A DNA stretch of 64,000 nt from Pseudeuparius sepicola (Eukaryota; Arthropoda; Insecta; Coleoptera; Anthribidae): contig OY987298.1 in the NCBI GenBank assembly GCA_963920635.1, forward strand, positions 141,954,257 through 142,018,256, read 5' to 3'. Below are positions 1 to 10,653 of the stretch, in pieces. Under the pieces are notes generated by a model. It was given only the letters and a program-made list of their open reading frames with translations. It did not search any database and was not told the DNA's origin. The position numbers and the translations under genes were made by a program. The number at the start of each line of letters is the position of its first letter. Position 1 is the stretch's first letter.

Positions 1-297
1 CGATTCTTTGTGGATAGTTAGAATAGGTGGCCTTAAACTAATTTCCGTGAAAAGAAAAGTCATGCAAGTGAAAACGGCGGTTTCCCCGATTTTTTTACGT
101 TTTTCGGTCTTGGGGGTGGAAAGGGGTGAAGACGAGGTTCGCAAATTCTGATTATTTGTGGATAGTTAGAATAGGTGGCCTTAAACTAATTTCCGTGAAA
201 AGAAAAGTCATGCAAGTGAAAACGGCGGTTTCCCCGATTTTTTTACGTTTTTCGGTCTTTAGGGTGGAAAGGGGTGAAGACGAGGTTCGCAAATTCT

Positions 298-445
298 GAT
301 TCTTCGTGGATAGTTAGAATAGGTGGCCTTAAACTAATTTCCGTGAAAAGAAAAGTCATGCAAGTGAAAACGGCGGTTTCCCCGATTTTTTTACGTTTTT
401 CGGTCTTGGGGGTGGAAAGGGGTGAAGACGAGGTTCGCAAATTCT
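298..445. repeat. Type C monomer (representative)
   Basis: This 148-bp unit starts GATTCTTCG (other C copies start GATTATTTG), keeps AAGAAAAG, and has GGCGGTTTCCCC, with one T of the T4 run changed to C, followed by GA, seven T and ACG. Type C copies cluster in runs of two to four and often carry GAGGGTGG. A C subtype with CCCCG followed directly by seven or eight T and ACG (A of GATTTT lost or changed) marks the 23-mer, 20-mer and 30-mer repeats. Confidence 0.88.
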
Positions 446-741
446 GATTATTTGTGGATAGTTAGAATAGGTGGCCTTAAACTAATTTCCGTGAAAATAA
501 AAGTCATGCAAGTGAAAACGGCCGTTTTCCCGATTTTTTTACGTTTTTCGGTCTTGGGGGTGGAAAGGGGTGAAGACGAGGTTCGCAAATTCTGATTCTT
601 CGTGGATAGTTAGAATAGGTGGCCTTAAACTAATTTCCCTGAAAAGAAAAGTCATGCAAGTGAAAACGGCGGTTTTCCCGATTTTTTAAAGTTTTTCGGT
701 CTTGGGGGTGGAAAGGAATGAAGACGAGGTTCGCAAATTCT

Positions 742-889
742 GATTCTTTGTGGATAGTTAGAATAGGTGGCCTTAAACTAATTTCCGTGAAAATAAAAGT
801 CATGCAAGTGAAAACGGCCGTTTTCCCGATTTTTTTACGTTTTTCGGTCTTGAGGGTGGAAAGGGGTGAAGACGAGGTTCGCAAATTCT
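742..889. repeat. Type B monomer (representative)
   Basis: This 148-bp unit differs from type A by T at position 53 (AATAAAAG), C at position 78 (GGCCGTTTT) and a T7 run followed by ACG or, in most other B copies, AGG. The T53 and C78 states usually travel together, so B behaves as a stable class rather than random variation. This particular copy also carries GAGGGTGG, a marker more usual in type C, which suggests exchange between classes. Confidence 0.9.
810..825. repeat. 16-bp perfect palindrome, specific to type B monomers
   Basis: GAAAACGGCCGTTTTC is its own reverse complement. It occupies positions 69-84 of type B monomers and so recurs throughout the window wherever GGCCG is present. 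Types A and C have GGCGG at the centre and lose the symmetry. It could extrude a short cruciform or bind a dimeric protein. Any function is inference. Confidence 0.9.
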
Positions 890-1778
890 GATTCTTTGTG
901 GATAGTTAGAATAGGTGGCCTTAAACTAATTTCCGTGAAAAGAAAAGTCATGCAAGTGAAAACGGCGGTTTTCCCTATTTTTTAAAGTTTTTCGGTCTTG
1001 GGGGTGGAAAGGGGTGAAGACGAGGTTCGCAAATTCTGATTCTTTGTGGATAGTTAGAATAGGTGGCCTTAAACTAATTTCCGTGAAAATAAAAGTCATG
1101 CAAGTGAAAACGGCCGTTTTCCCGATTTTTTTTAGGTTTTTCGGTCTTGGGGGTGGAAAGGGGTGAAGACGAGGTTCGCAAATTCTGATTCTTTGTGGAT
1201 AGTTAGAATAGGTGGCCTTAAACTAATTTCCGTGAAAAGAAAAGTCATGCAAGTGAAAACGGCGGTTTTCCCGATTTTTTAAGGTTTTTCGGTCTTGGGG
1301 GTGGAAAGGGGTGAAGACGAGGTTCGCAAATTCTGATTCTTTGTGGATAGTTAGAATAGGTGGCCTTAAACTAATTTCCGTGAAAATAAAAGTCATGCAA
1401 GTGAAAACGGCCGTTTTCCCGATTTTTTTAGGTTTTTCGGTCTTGGGGGTGGAAAGGGGTGAAGACGAGGTTCGCAAATTCTGATTCTTTGTGGATAGTT
1501 AGAATAGGTGGCCTTAAACTAATTTCCGTGAAAAGAAAAGTCATGCAAGTGAAAACGGCGGTTTTCCCGATTTTTTTAAGTTTTTCGGTCTTGGGGGTGG
1601 AAAGGGGTGAAGACGAGGTTCGCAAATTCTGATTCTTTGTGGATAGTTAGAATAGGTGGCCTTAAACTAATTTCCGTGAAAATAAAAGTCATGCAAGTGA
1701 AAACGGCCGTTTTCCCGATTTTTTTACGTTTTTCGGTCTTGGGGGTGGAAAGGGGTGAAGACGAGGTTCGCAAATTCT

Positions 1779-2222
1779 GATTCTTTGTGGATAGTTAGAA
1801 TAGGTGGCCTTAAACTAATTTCCGTGAAAAGAAAAGTCATGCAAGTGAAAACAACGGTTTTCCCGATTTTTTAAAGTTTTTCGGTCTTGGGGGTGGAAAG
1901 GGGTGAAGACGAGGTTCGCAAATTCTGATTCTTTGTGGATAGTTAGAATAGGTGGCCTTAAACTAATTTCCGTGAAAAGAAAAGTTATGCAAGTGAAAAC
2001 GGCGGTTTTCCCGATTTTTTAAAGTTTTTCGGTCTTGGGGGTGGAAAGGGGTGAAGACGAGGTTCGCAAATTCTGATTCTTTGTGGATAGTTAGAATAGG
2101 TGGCCTTAAACTAATTTCCGTGAAAATAAAAGTCATGCAAGTGAAAACGGCCGTTTTCCCGATTTTTTTAGGTTTTTTGGTCTTGGGGGTGGAAAGGGGT
2201 GAAGACGAGGTTCGCAAATTCT
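1779..2222. repeat. Three-monomer block, copy 1
   Basis: Matches 3698-4141 at an offset of 1,919 bp, which is 13 monomers minus 5 bp (the 5-bp deletion near 2349 lies between the copies). The shared rare marker is AAGTTATGC, near 1982 and 3902. This copy has AAAACAACGG in the first monomer and GGTTTTTTGG near 2171. Confidence 0.7.
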
Positions 2223-2365
2223 GATTATTTGTGGATAGTTAGAATAGGTGGCCTTAAACTAATTTCCGTGAAAATAAAAGTCATGCAAGTGAAGACGGCC
2301 GTTTTCCCGATTTTTTTACGTTTTTCGGTCTTGGGGGTGGAAAGGGGTCGAGGTTCGCAAATTCT
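2223..2365. repeat. 143-bp monomer with a 5-bp deletion
   Basis: A type B unit lacking five bases in the GGGGTGAAGACGAGG stretch, which here reads GGGGTCGAGG. It also carries GTGAAGACGGCCG in place of GTGAAAACGGCCG, which spoils the palindrome. It is the largest internal deletion I noticed in a monomer and is present once. Confidence 0.85.
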
Positions 2366-3697
2366 GATTATTCGTGGATAGTTAGAATAGGTGGCCTTAA
2401 ACTAATTTCCCTGAAAAGAAAAGTCATGCAAGTGAAAACGGCGGTTTTCCCGATTTTTTAAAGTTTTTCGGTCTTGGGGGTGGAAAGGGGTGAAGACGAG
2501 GTTCGCAAATTCTGATTCTTTGTGGATAGTTAGAATAGGTGGCCTTAAACTAATTTCCGTGAAAATAAAAGTCATGCAAGTGAAAACGGCCGTTTTCCCG
2601 ATTTTTTTACGTTTTTCGGTCTTGGGGGTGGAAAGGGGTGAAGACGAGGTTCGCAAATTCTGATTCTTCGTGGATAGTTAGAATAGGTGGCCTTAAACTA
2701 ATTTCAATGAAAAGAAAAGTCATGCAAGTGAAAACGGCGGTTTTCCCGATTTTTTAAAGTTTTTCGGTCTTGGGGGTGGAAAGGGGTGAAGACGAGGTTC
2801 GCAAATTCTGATTCTTTGTGGATAGTTAGGATAGGTGGCCTTAAACTAATTTCCGTGAAAATAAAAGTCATGCAAGTGAAAACGGCCGTTTTCCCGATTT
2901 TTTTACGTTTTTCGGTCTTGGGGGTGGAAAGGGGTGAAGACGAGGTTCGCAAATTCTGATTCTTCGTGGATAGTTAGAATAGGTGGCCTTAAACTAATTT
3001 CCGTGAAAAGAAAAGTCATGCAAGTGAAAACGGCGGTTTCCCCGATTTTTTTACGTTTTTCGGTCTTGAGGGTGGAAAGGGGTGAAGACGAGGTTCGCAA
3101 ATTCTGATTCTTCGTGGATAGTTAGAATAGGTGGCCTTAAACTAATTTCCGTGAAAAGAAAAGTCATGCAGGTGAAAACGGCGGTTTCCCCGATTTTTGT
3201 ACGTTTTTCGGTCTTGGGGGTGGAAAGGGGTGAAGACGAGGTTCGCAAATTCTGATTATTTGTGGATAGTTAGAATAGGTGGCCTTAAACTAATTTCCGT
3301 GAAAATAAAAGTCATGCAAGTGAAAACGGCCGTTTTCCCGATTTTTTTACGTTTTTCGGTCTTGGGGGTGGAAAGGGGTGAAGACGAGGTTCGCAAATTC
3401 TGATTCTTCGTGGATAGTTAGAATAGGTGGCCTTAAACTAATTTCCCTGAAAGGAAAAGTCATGCAAGTGAAAACGGCGGTTTTCCCGATTTTTTAAAGT
3501 TTTTCGGTCTTGGGGGTGGAAAGGGGTGAAGACGAGGTTCGCAAATTCTGATTCTTTGTGGATAGTTAGAATAGGTGGCCTTAAACTAATTTCCGTGAAA
3601 ATAAAAGTCATGCAAGTGAAAACGGCCGTTTTCCCGATTTTTTTAGGTTTTTCGGTCTTGGGGGTGGAAAGGGGTGAAGACGAGGTTCGCAAATTCT
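2366..3697. repeat. Mosaic of A, B and C monomers
   Basis: Nine monomers. It begins with a unit carrying GATTATTCG, combining the A5 and C8 marker states that are normally on separate monomers, which suggests a small recombinant. An A-type unit at about 2698 has TTTCAATGAAAAG in place of TTTCCGTG, seen only here. Two C monomers follow near 2962-3257, one with TTTGTACG. No gene or foreign insertion is present. Confidence 0.8.
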
Positions 3698-4141
3698 GAT
3701 TCTTTGTGGATAGTTAGAATAGGTGGCCTTAAACTAATTTCCGTGAAAAGAAAAGTCATGCAAGTGAAAACAGCGGTTTTCCCGATTTTTTAAAGTTTTT
3801 CGGTCTTGGGGGTGGAAAGGGGTGAAGACGAGGTTCGCAAATTCTGATTCTTTGTGGATAGTTAGAATAGGTGGCCTTAAACTAATTTCCGTGAAAAGAA
3901 AAGTTATGCAAGTGAAAACGGCGGTTTTCCCGATTTTTTAAAGTTTTTCGGTCTTGGGGGTGGAAAGGGGTGAAGACGAGGTTCGCAAATTCTGATTCTT
4001 TGTGGATAGTTAGAATATGTGGCCTTAAACTAATTTCCGTGAAAATAAAAGTCATGCAAGTGAAAACGGCCGTTTTCCCGATTTTTTTAGGTTTTTCGGT
4101 CTTGGGGGTGGAAAGGGGTGAAGACGAGGTTCGCAAATTCT
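3698..4141. repeat. Three-monomer block, copy 2
   Basis: Partner of 1779-2222. It has AAAACAGCGG, one step from the AAAACAACGG of the partner, and a private AATATGTGG near 4014. The 13-monomer spacing is the same period as the HOR at 6804-10653. Confidence 0.7.
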
Positions 4142-4881
4142 GATTCTTTGTGGATAGTTAGAATAGGTGGCCTTAAACTAATTTCCGTGAAAAGAAAAGT
4201 CATGCAAGTGAAAACGGCGGTTTCCCCGATTTTTTTACGTTTTTCGGTCTTGGGGGTGGAAAGGGGTGAAGACGAGGTTCGCAAATTCTGATTATTTGTG
4301 GATAGTTAGAATAGGTGGCCTTAAACTAATTTCCGTGAAAAGAAAAGTCATGCAAGTGAAAACGGCGGTTTTCCCGATTTTTTAAAGTTTTTCGGTCTTG
4401 GGGGTGGAAAGGGGTGAAGACGAGGTTCGCAAATTCTGATTCTTTGTGGATAGTTAGAATAGGTCGCCTTAAACTAATTTCCGTGAAAAGAAAAGTCATG
4501 CAAGTGAAAACGGCGGTTTCCCCGATTTTTTTACGTTTTTCGGTCTTGGGGGTGGAAAGGGGTGAAGACGAGGTTCGCAAATTCTGATTATTTGTGGATA
4601 GTTAGAATAGGTGGCCTTAAACTAATTTCCGTGAAAAGAAAAGTCATGCAAGTGAAAACGGCGGTTTTCCCGATTTTTTAAAGTTTTTCGGTCTTGGGGG
4701 TGGAAAGGGGTGAAGACGAGGTTCGCAAATTCTGATTCTTTGTGGATAGTTAGAATAGGTGGCCTTAAACTAATTTCCGTGAAAAGAAAAGTCATGCAAG
4801 TGAAAACGGCGGTTTCCCCGATTTTTTTACGTTTTTCGGTCTTGGGGGTGGAAAGGGGTGAAGACGAGGTTCGCAAATTCT
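4142..4881. repeat. Local 296-bp dimer duplication
   Basis: Units 4290-4585 and 4586-4881 are each a GATTATTTG type A monomer followed by a type C monomer; a further C monomer at 4142-4289 makes 2.5 units. The two full dimers differ by a single G to C (GGTCGCC near 4464) as far as I could see, so the duplication looks recent. Confidence 0.8.
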
Positions 4882-5914
4882 GATTATTTGTGGATAGTTA
4901 GAATAGGTGGCCTTAAACTAATTTCCGTAAAAATAAAAGTCATGCAAGTGAAAACGGCCGTTTTCCCGATTTTTTTACGTTTTTCGGTCTTGGGGGTGGA
5001 AAGGGGTGAAGACGAGGTTCGCAAATTCTGATTCTTCGTGGATAGTTAGAATACGTGGCCTTAAACTAATTTCCGTGAAAAGAAAAGTCATGCAAGTGAA
5101 AACGGCGGTTTCCCCGATTTTTTACGTTTTTCGGTCTTGGGGGTGGAAAGGGGTGAAGACGAGGTTCGCAAATTCTGATTATTTGTGGATAGTTAGAATA
5201 GGTGGCCTTAAACTAATTTCCGTGAAAAGAAAAGTCATGCAAGTGAAAACGGCGGTTTCCCCGATTTTTTTACGTTTTTCGGTCTTGAGGGTGGAAAGGG
5301 GTGAAGACGAGGTTCGCAAATTCTGATTCTTCGTGGATAGTTAGAATAGGTGGCCTTAAACTAATTTCCGTGAAAAGAAAAGTCATGCAAGTGAAAACGG
5401 CGGTTTCCCCGATTTTTTTACGTTTTTCGGTCTTGGGGGTGGAAAGGGGTGAAGACGAGGTTCGCAAATTCTGATTATTTGTGGATAGTTAGAATAGGTG
5501 GCCTTAAACTAATTTCCGTGAAAATAAAAGTCATGCAAGTGAAAACGGCCGTTTTCCCGATTTTTTTACGTTTTTCGGTCTTGGGGGTGGAAAGGGGTGA
5601 AGACGAGGTTCGCAAATTCTGATTCTTCGTGGATAGTTAGAATAGGTGGCCTTCAACTAATTTCCCTGAAAAGAAAAGTCATGCAAGTGAAAACGGCGGT
5701 TTTCCCGATTTTTTAAAGTTTTTCGGTCTTGGGGGTGGAAAGGGGTGAAGACGAGGTTCGCAAATTCTGATTCTTTGTGGATAGTTAGAATAGGTGGCCT
5801 TAAACTAATTTCCGTGAAAATAAAAGTCATGCAAGTGAAAACGGCCGTTTTCCCGATTTTTTTAGGTTTTTCGGTCTTGGGGGTGGAAAGGGGTGAAGAC
5901 GAGGTTCGCAAATT
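4586..5914. repeat. Block shared with the 23-mer HOR
   Basis: Nine monomers matching about 20125-21453 at an offset of 15,539 bp. Shared markers are CCGTAAAAATAAAAG (4927), a six-T ACG type C monomer near 5120, GAGGGTGG near 5287 and CTTCAACTAATTTCCCTG near 5651. The same order recurs near 23526, 44693, 48093, 53863 and 58301, so this is a widely propagated segment of the array. Confidence 0.75.
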
Positions 5915-6260
5915 CTGATTCTTTGTGGATAGTTAGAATAGGTGGCCTTAAACTAATTTCCGTGAAAAGAAAAGTCATGCAAGTGAAAACGGCGGTTTTC
6001 CCGATTTTTTAAAGTTTTTCGGTCTTGGGGGTGGAAAGGGGTGAAGACGAGGTTCGCAAATTCTGATTCTTTGTGGATAGTTAGAATAGGTGGCCTTAAA
6101 CTAATTTCCGTGAAAATAAAAGTCATGCAAGTGAAAACGGCCGTTTTCCCGATTTTTTTAGGTTTTTCGGTCTTGGGGGTGGAAAGGGGTGAAGACGAGG
6201 TTCGCAAATTCTGATTCTTTGTGGATAGTTAGAATAGGTGGCCTTAAACTAATTTCCGTG

Positions 6261-6315
6261 AAAAGAAAAGTCATGCAAGTGAAAACGGCGGTTTTCCCGA
6301 TTTTTTAAAGTTTTT
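6261..6315. other. Phased A/T tracts within the monomer (candidate curved DNA)
   Basis: In this representative monomer, tracts of four or more A or T are centred near positions 50.5, 71.5, 81.5, 91.5 and 101, with one extra A4 at 55.5. Spacings are about 10 bp or two turns (21 bp). Tracts in phase with the DNA helix are known to produce intrinsic curvature and to influence nucleosome placement. The arrangement is present in every class, although the T run varies from six to nine. Curvature itself was not computed. Confidence 0.6.
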
Positions 6316-6322
6316 CGGTCTT

Positions 6323-6337
6323 GGGGGTGGAAAGGGG
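6323..6337 (+). other. G-rich patch with weak two-tetrad quadruplex potential
   Basis: The patch reads G5, T, GG, AAA, G4. It can be split into four GG runs with short loops, so a two-tetrad G-quadruplex on the + strand is formally possible. Copies with GAGGGTGG have one run fewer. It repeats once per monomer. Two-tetrad structures are usually weak, so this is recorded as a sequence property only. Confidence 0.4.
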
Positions 6338-6803
6338 TGAAGACGAGGTTCGCAAATTCTGATTCTTTGTGGATAGTTAGAATAGGTGGCCTTAAACTAA
6401 TTTCCGTGAAAATAAAAGTCATGCAAGTGAAAACGGCGGTTTTCCCGATTTTTTTAAGTTTTTCGGTCTTGGGGGTGGAAAGGGGTGAAGACGAGGTTCG
6501 CAAATTCTGATTCTTTGTGGATAGTTAGAATAGGTGGCCTTAAACTAATTTCCGTGAAAATAAAAGTCATGCAAGTGAAAACGGCGGTTTTCCCGATTTT
6601 TTTAAGTTTTTCGGTCTTGGGGGTGGAAAGGGGTGAAGACGAGGTTCGCAAATTCTGATTCTTTGTGGATAGTTAGAATAGGTGGCCTTAAACTAATTTC
6701 CGTGAAAAGAAAAGTCATGCAAGTGAAAACGGCGGTTTTCCCGATTTTTTACGTTTTTCGGTCTTGGGGGTGGAAAGGGGTGAAGACGAGGTTCGCAAAT
6801 TCT

Positions 6804-8728
6804 GATTATTTGTGGATAGTTAGAATAGGTGGCCTTAAACTAATTTCCGTGAAAAGAAAAGTCATGCAAGTGAAAACGGCGGTTTCCCCGATTTTTTTAC
6901 GTTTTTCGGTCTTGAGGGTGGAAAGGGGTGAAGACGAGGTTCGCAAATTCTGATTCTTCGTGGATAGTTAGAATAGGTGGCCTTAAACTAATTTCCGTGA
7001 AAAGAAAAGTCATGCAAGTGAAAACGGCGGTTTCCCCGATTTTTTTACGTTTTTCGGTCTTGGGGGTGGAAAGGGGTGAAGACGAGGTTCGCAAATTCTG
7101 ATTATTTGTGGATAGTTAGAATAGGTGGCCTTAAACTAATTTCCGTGAAAATAAAAGTCATGCAAGTGAAAACGGCCGTTTTCCCGATTTTTTTACGTTT
7201 TTCGGTCTTGGGGGTGGAAAGGGGTGAAGACGAGGTTCGCAAATTCTGATTCTTCGTGGATAGTTAGAATAGGTGGCCTTAAACTAATTTCCCTGAAAAG
7301 AAAAGTCATGCAAGTGAAAACGGCGGTTTTCCCGATTTTTTAAAGTTTTTCGGTCTTGGGGGTGGAAAGGAATGAAGACGAGGTTCGCAAATTCTGATTC
7401 TTTGTGGATAGTTAGAATAGGTGGCCTTAAACTAATTTCCGTGAAAATAAAAGTCATGCAAGTGAAAACGGCCGTTTTCCCGATTTTTTTAGGTTTTTCG
7501 GTCTTGGGGGTGGAAAGGGGTGAAGACGAGGTTCGCAAATTCTGATTCTTTGTGGATAGTTAGAATAGGTGGCCTTAAACTAATTTCCGTGAAAAGAAAA
7601 GTCATGCAAGTGAAAACGGCGGTTTTCCCTATTTTTTAAAGTTTTTCGGTCTTGGGGGTGGAAAGGGGTGAAGACGAGGTTCGCAAATTCTGATTCTTTG
7701 TGGATAGTTAGAATAGGTGGCCTTAAACTAATTTCCGTGAAAATAAAAGTCATGCAAGTGAAAACGGCCGTTTTCCCGATTTTTTTTAGGTTTTTCGGTC
7801 TTGGGGGTGGAAAGGGGTGAAGACGAGGTTCGCAAATTCTGATTCTTTGTGGATAGTTAGAATAGGTGGCCTTAAACTAATTTCCGTGAAAAGAAAAGTC
7901 ATGCAAGTGAAAACGGCGGTTTTCCCGATTTTTTAAGGTTTTTCGGTCTTGGGGGTGGAAAGGGGTGAAGACGAGGTTCGCAAATTCTGATTCTTTGTGG
8001 ATAGTTAGAATAGGTGGCCTTAAACTAATTTCCGTGAAAATAAAAGTCATGCAAGTGAAAACGGCCGTTTTCCCGATTTTTTTAGGTTTTTCGGTCTTGG
8101 GGGTGGAAAGGGGTGAAGACGAGGTTCGCAAATTCTGATTCTTTGTGGATAGTTAGAATAGGTGGCCTTAAACTAATTTCCGTGAAAAGAAAAGTCATGC
8201 AAGTGAAAACGGCGGTTTTCCCGATTTTTTTAAGTTTTTCGGTCTTGGGGGTGGAAAGGGGTGAAGACGAGGTTCGCAAATTCTGATTCTTTGTGGATAG
8301 TTAGAATAGGTGGCCTTAAACTAATTTCCGTGAAAATAAAAGTCATGCAAGTGAAAACGGCCGTTTTCCCGATTTTTTTACGTTTTTCGGTCTTGGGGGT
8401 GGAAAGGGGTGAAGACGAGGTTCGCAAATTCTGATTCTTCGTGGATAGTTAGAATAGGTGGCCTTAAACTAATTTCCCATAAAAGAAAAGTCATGCAAGT
8501 GAAAACGGCGGTTTTCCCGATTTTTTAAAGTTTTTCGGTCTTGGGGGTGGAAAGGGGTGAAGACGAGGTTCGCAAATTCCGATTCTTTGTGGATAGTTAG
8601 AATAGGTGGCCTTAAACTAATTTCCGTGAAAAGAAAAGTCATGCAAGTGAAAACGGCGGTTTCCCCGATTTTTTTACGTTTTTCGGTCTTGGGGGTGGAA
8701 AGGGGTGAAGACGAGGTTCGCAAATTCT
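6804..8728. repeat. 13-mer HOR, copy 1 (1,925 bp)
   Basis: Thirteen monomers with the order C, C, B, cassette (A, B, A, B with T8), A with T6AAGG, B, A with T7AAG, B, A with CCCATAAAAG, C. The length is 13 x 148 plus one base from the T8 run. The next 1,925 bp repeat the same order. The boundary is set where both copies begin with the same GATTATTTG type C monomer carrying GAGGGTGG. Confidence 0.85.
7248..7840. repeat. Marker cassette copy 2
   Basis: Same ordered markers as 594-1186, here inside the first complete 13-mer HOR. The second monomer has the common AGG and GGGGGTGG state. It is followed by an intact A-B pair (7841-8136). Confidence 0.88.
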
Positions 8729-10653
8729 GATTATTTGTGGATAGTTAGAATAGGTGGCCTTAAACTAATTTCCGTGAAAAGAAAAGTCATGCAAGTGAAA
8801 ACGGCGGTTTCCCCGATTTTTTTACGTTTTTCGGTCTTGAGGGTGGAAAGGGGTGAAGACGAGGTTCGCAAATTCTGATTCTTCGTGGATAGTTAGAATA
8901 GGTGGCCTTAAACTAATTTCCGTGAAAAGAAAAGTCATGCAAGTGAAAACGGCGGTTTCCCCGATTTTTTTACGTTTTTCGGTCTTGGGGGTGGAAAGGG
9001 GTGAAGACGAGGTTCGCAAATTCTGATTATTTGTGGATAGTTAGAATAGGTGGCCTTAAACTAATTTCCGTGAAAATAAAAGTCATGCAAGTGAAAACGG
9101 CCGTTTTCCCGATTTTTTTACGTTTTTCGGTCTTGGGGGTGGAAAGGGGTGAAGACGAGGTTCGCAAATTCTGATTCTTCGTGGATAGTTAGAATAGGTG
9201 GCCCTAAACTAATTTCCCTGAAAAGAAAAGTCATGCAAGTGAAAACGGCGGTTTTCCCGATTTTTTAAAGTTTTTCGGTCTTGTGGGTGGAAAGGAATGA
9301 AGACGAGGTTCGCAAATTCTGATTCTTTGTGGATAGTTAGAATAGGTGGCCTTAAACTAATTTCCGTGAAAATAAAAGTCATGCAAGTGAAAACGGCCGT
9401 TTTCCCGATTTTTTTAGGGTTTTCGGTCTTGGGGGTGGAAAGGGGTGAAGACGAGGTTCGCAAATTCTGATTCTTTGTGGATAGTTAGAATAGGTGGCCT
9501 TAAACTAATTTCCGTGAAAAGAAAAGTCATGCAAGTGAAAACGGCGGTTTTCCCTATTTTTTAAAGTTTTTCGGTCTTGGGGGTGGAAAGGGGTGAAGAC
9601 GAGGTTCGCAAATTCTGATTCTTTGTGGATAGTTAGAATAGGTGGCCTTAAACTAATTTCCGTGAAAATAAAAGTCATGCAAGTGAAAACGGCCGTTTTC
9701 CCGATTTTTTTTAGGTTTTTCGGTCTTGGGGGTGGAAAGGGGTGAAGACGAGCTTCGCAAATTCTGATTCTTTGTGGATAGTTAGAATAGGTGGCCTTAA
9801 ACTAATTTCCGTGAAAAGAAAAGTCATGCAAGTGAAAACGGCGGTTTTCCCGATTTTTTAAGGTTTTTCGGTCTTGGGGGTGGAAAGGGGTGAAGACGAG
9901 GTTCGCAAATTCTGATTCTTTGTGGATAGTTAGAATAGGTGGCCTTAAACTAATTTCCGTGAAAATAAAAGTCATGCAAGTGAAAACGGCCGTTTTCCCG
10001 ATTTTTTTAGGTTTTTCGGTCTTGGGGGTGGAAAGGGGTGAAGACGAGGTTCGCAAATTCTGATTCTTTGTGGATAGTTAGAATAGGTGGCCTTAAACTA
10101 ATTTCCGTGAAAAGAAAAGTCATGCAAGTGAAAACGGCGGTTTTCCCGATTTTTTTAAGTTTTTCGGTCTTGGGGGTGGAAAGGGGTGAAGACGAGGTTC
10201 GCAAATTCTGATTCTTTGTGGATAGTTAGAATAGGTGGCCTTAAACTAATTTCCGTGAAAATAAAAGTCATGCAAGTGAAAACGGCCGTTTTCCCGATTT
10301 TTTTACGTTTTTCGGTCTTGGGGGTGGAAAGGGGTGAAGACGAGGTTCGCAAATTCTGATTCTTCGTGGATAGTTAGAATAGGTGGCCTTAAACTAATTT
10401 CCCATAAAAGAAAAGTCATGCAAGTGAAAACGGCGGTTTTCCCGATTTTTTAAAGTTTTTCGGTCTTGGGGGTGGAAAGGGGTGAAGACGAGGTTCGCAA
10501 ATTCCGATTCTTTGTGGATAGTTAGAATAGGTGGCCTTAAATTAATTTCCGTGAAAAGAAAAGTCATGCAAGTGAAAACGGCGGTTTCCCCGATTTTTTT
10601 ACGTTTTTCGGTCTTGGAGGTGGAAAGGGGTGAAGACGAGGTTCGCAAATTCT
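8729..10653. repeat. 13-mer HOR, copy 2 (1,925 bp)
   Basis: Follows copy 1 directly in the same register. Differences seen include CCCTAAACT near 9203, GTGGGTGG near 9284, AGGGTTTTCGG near 9416, GAGCTTCGC near 9752, TTAAATTAATTT near 10540 and CTTGGAGGTGG near 10615. After 10653 the next monomer is type B, where a third copy would have type C, so the tandem ends. Confidence 0.85.
9173..9765. repeat. Marker cassette copy 3
   Basis: Inside the second 13-mer copy. Private or near-private changes are GGCCCTAAACT near 9203, CTTGTGGGTGG near 9282, AGGGTTTTCGG near 9416 and GAGCTTCGC near 9752. All but CTTGTGGGTGG are shared with the cassette at 33739, as expected from the large duplication. Confidence 0.88.

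Larger units (their letters stand above)
594..1186. repeat. Marker cassette copy 1 (four monomers)
   Basis: Four monomers in fixed order: type A with CCCTG and GGAATGAAG, then type B, then type A with CCCTATTTTTT, then type B with an eight-T run that lengthens it to 149 bp. In this copy the second monomer (742-889) differs from the other eight cassettes by ACG and GAGGGTGG. Confidence 0.88.
1..1784. repeat. Truncated copy of the 13-mer HOR
   Basis: From about 150 this segment matches 6804-8438 monomer by monomer at an offset of 6,654 bp, which is 45 monomers minus 6 bp. It includes the same ordered markers GGAATGAAG, CCCTATTTTTT and the T8 run. It leaves register after about 1784, where the 13-mer would continue with a CCCATAAAAG monomer. 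The monomer 150-297 has a variant I saw nowhere else, CTTTAGGGTGG. Confidence 0.8.
6213..6360. repeat. Type A monomer (representative)
   Basis: This is a clean 148-bp type A unit. It begins GATTCTTTG, has CCGTG at 44-48, AAGAAAAG around 51-58, GGCGGTTTTCCC at 75-86, six T then AAAG at 89-98, and GGGGGTGG at 111-118. The G at position 78 breaks the palindrome found in type B. Recurrent sub-variants have CCCTG or CCCATAAAAG in place of CCGTG, T7AAG in place of T6AAAG, and CCCTA in place of CCCGA. Type A monomers often precede a type B monomer, giving A-B pairs of 296 bp. Confidence 0.9.
5915..6803. repeat. A-B alternation ending in a tandem monomer duplication
   Basis: Two type A units alternate with a B unit, followed by two consecutive identical-looking monomers (6361-6508 and 6509-6656) that combine the AATAAAAG of type B with the GGCGGTTTT and T7AAG of type A. 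The last monomer has GGCGGTTTT with T6ACG. The same run reappears at about 60074-60508 and 63180-63614. Confidence 0.75.

Noticed and set aside
810..840. Rho-independent terminator: palindrome followed by a T run
   Set aside because: The palindrome has no loop of its own, the T run begins several bases later after CCGA, no gene lies upstream, and the context is a eukaryotic satellite.
6213..6360. CENP-B box
   Set aside because: I compared TTCG and CGGG occurrences on both strands with the NTTCGNNNNANNCGGGN core. The TTCG in GGTTCGCAAATTCTG lacks the A and CGGG at the required spacing, and the reverse-strand CGGG lacks an upstream TTCG.
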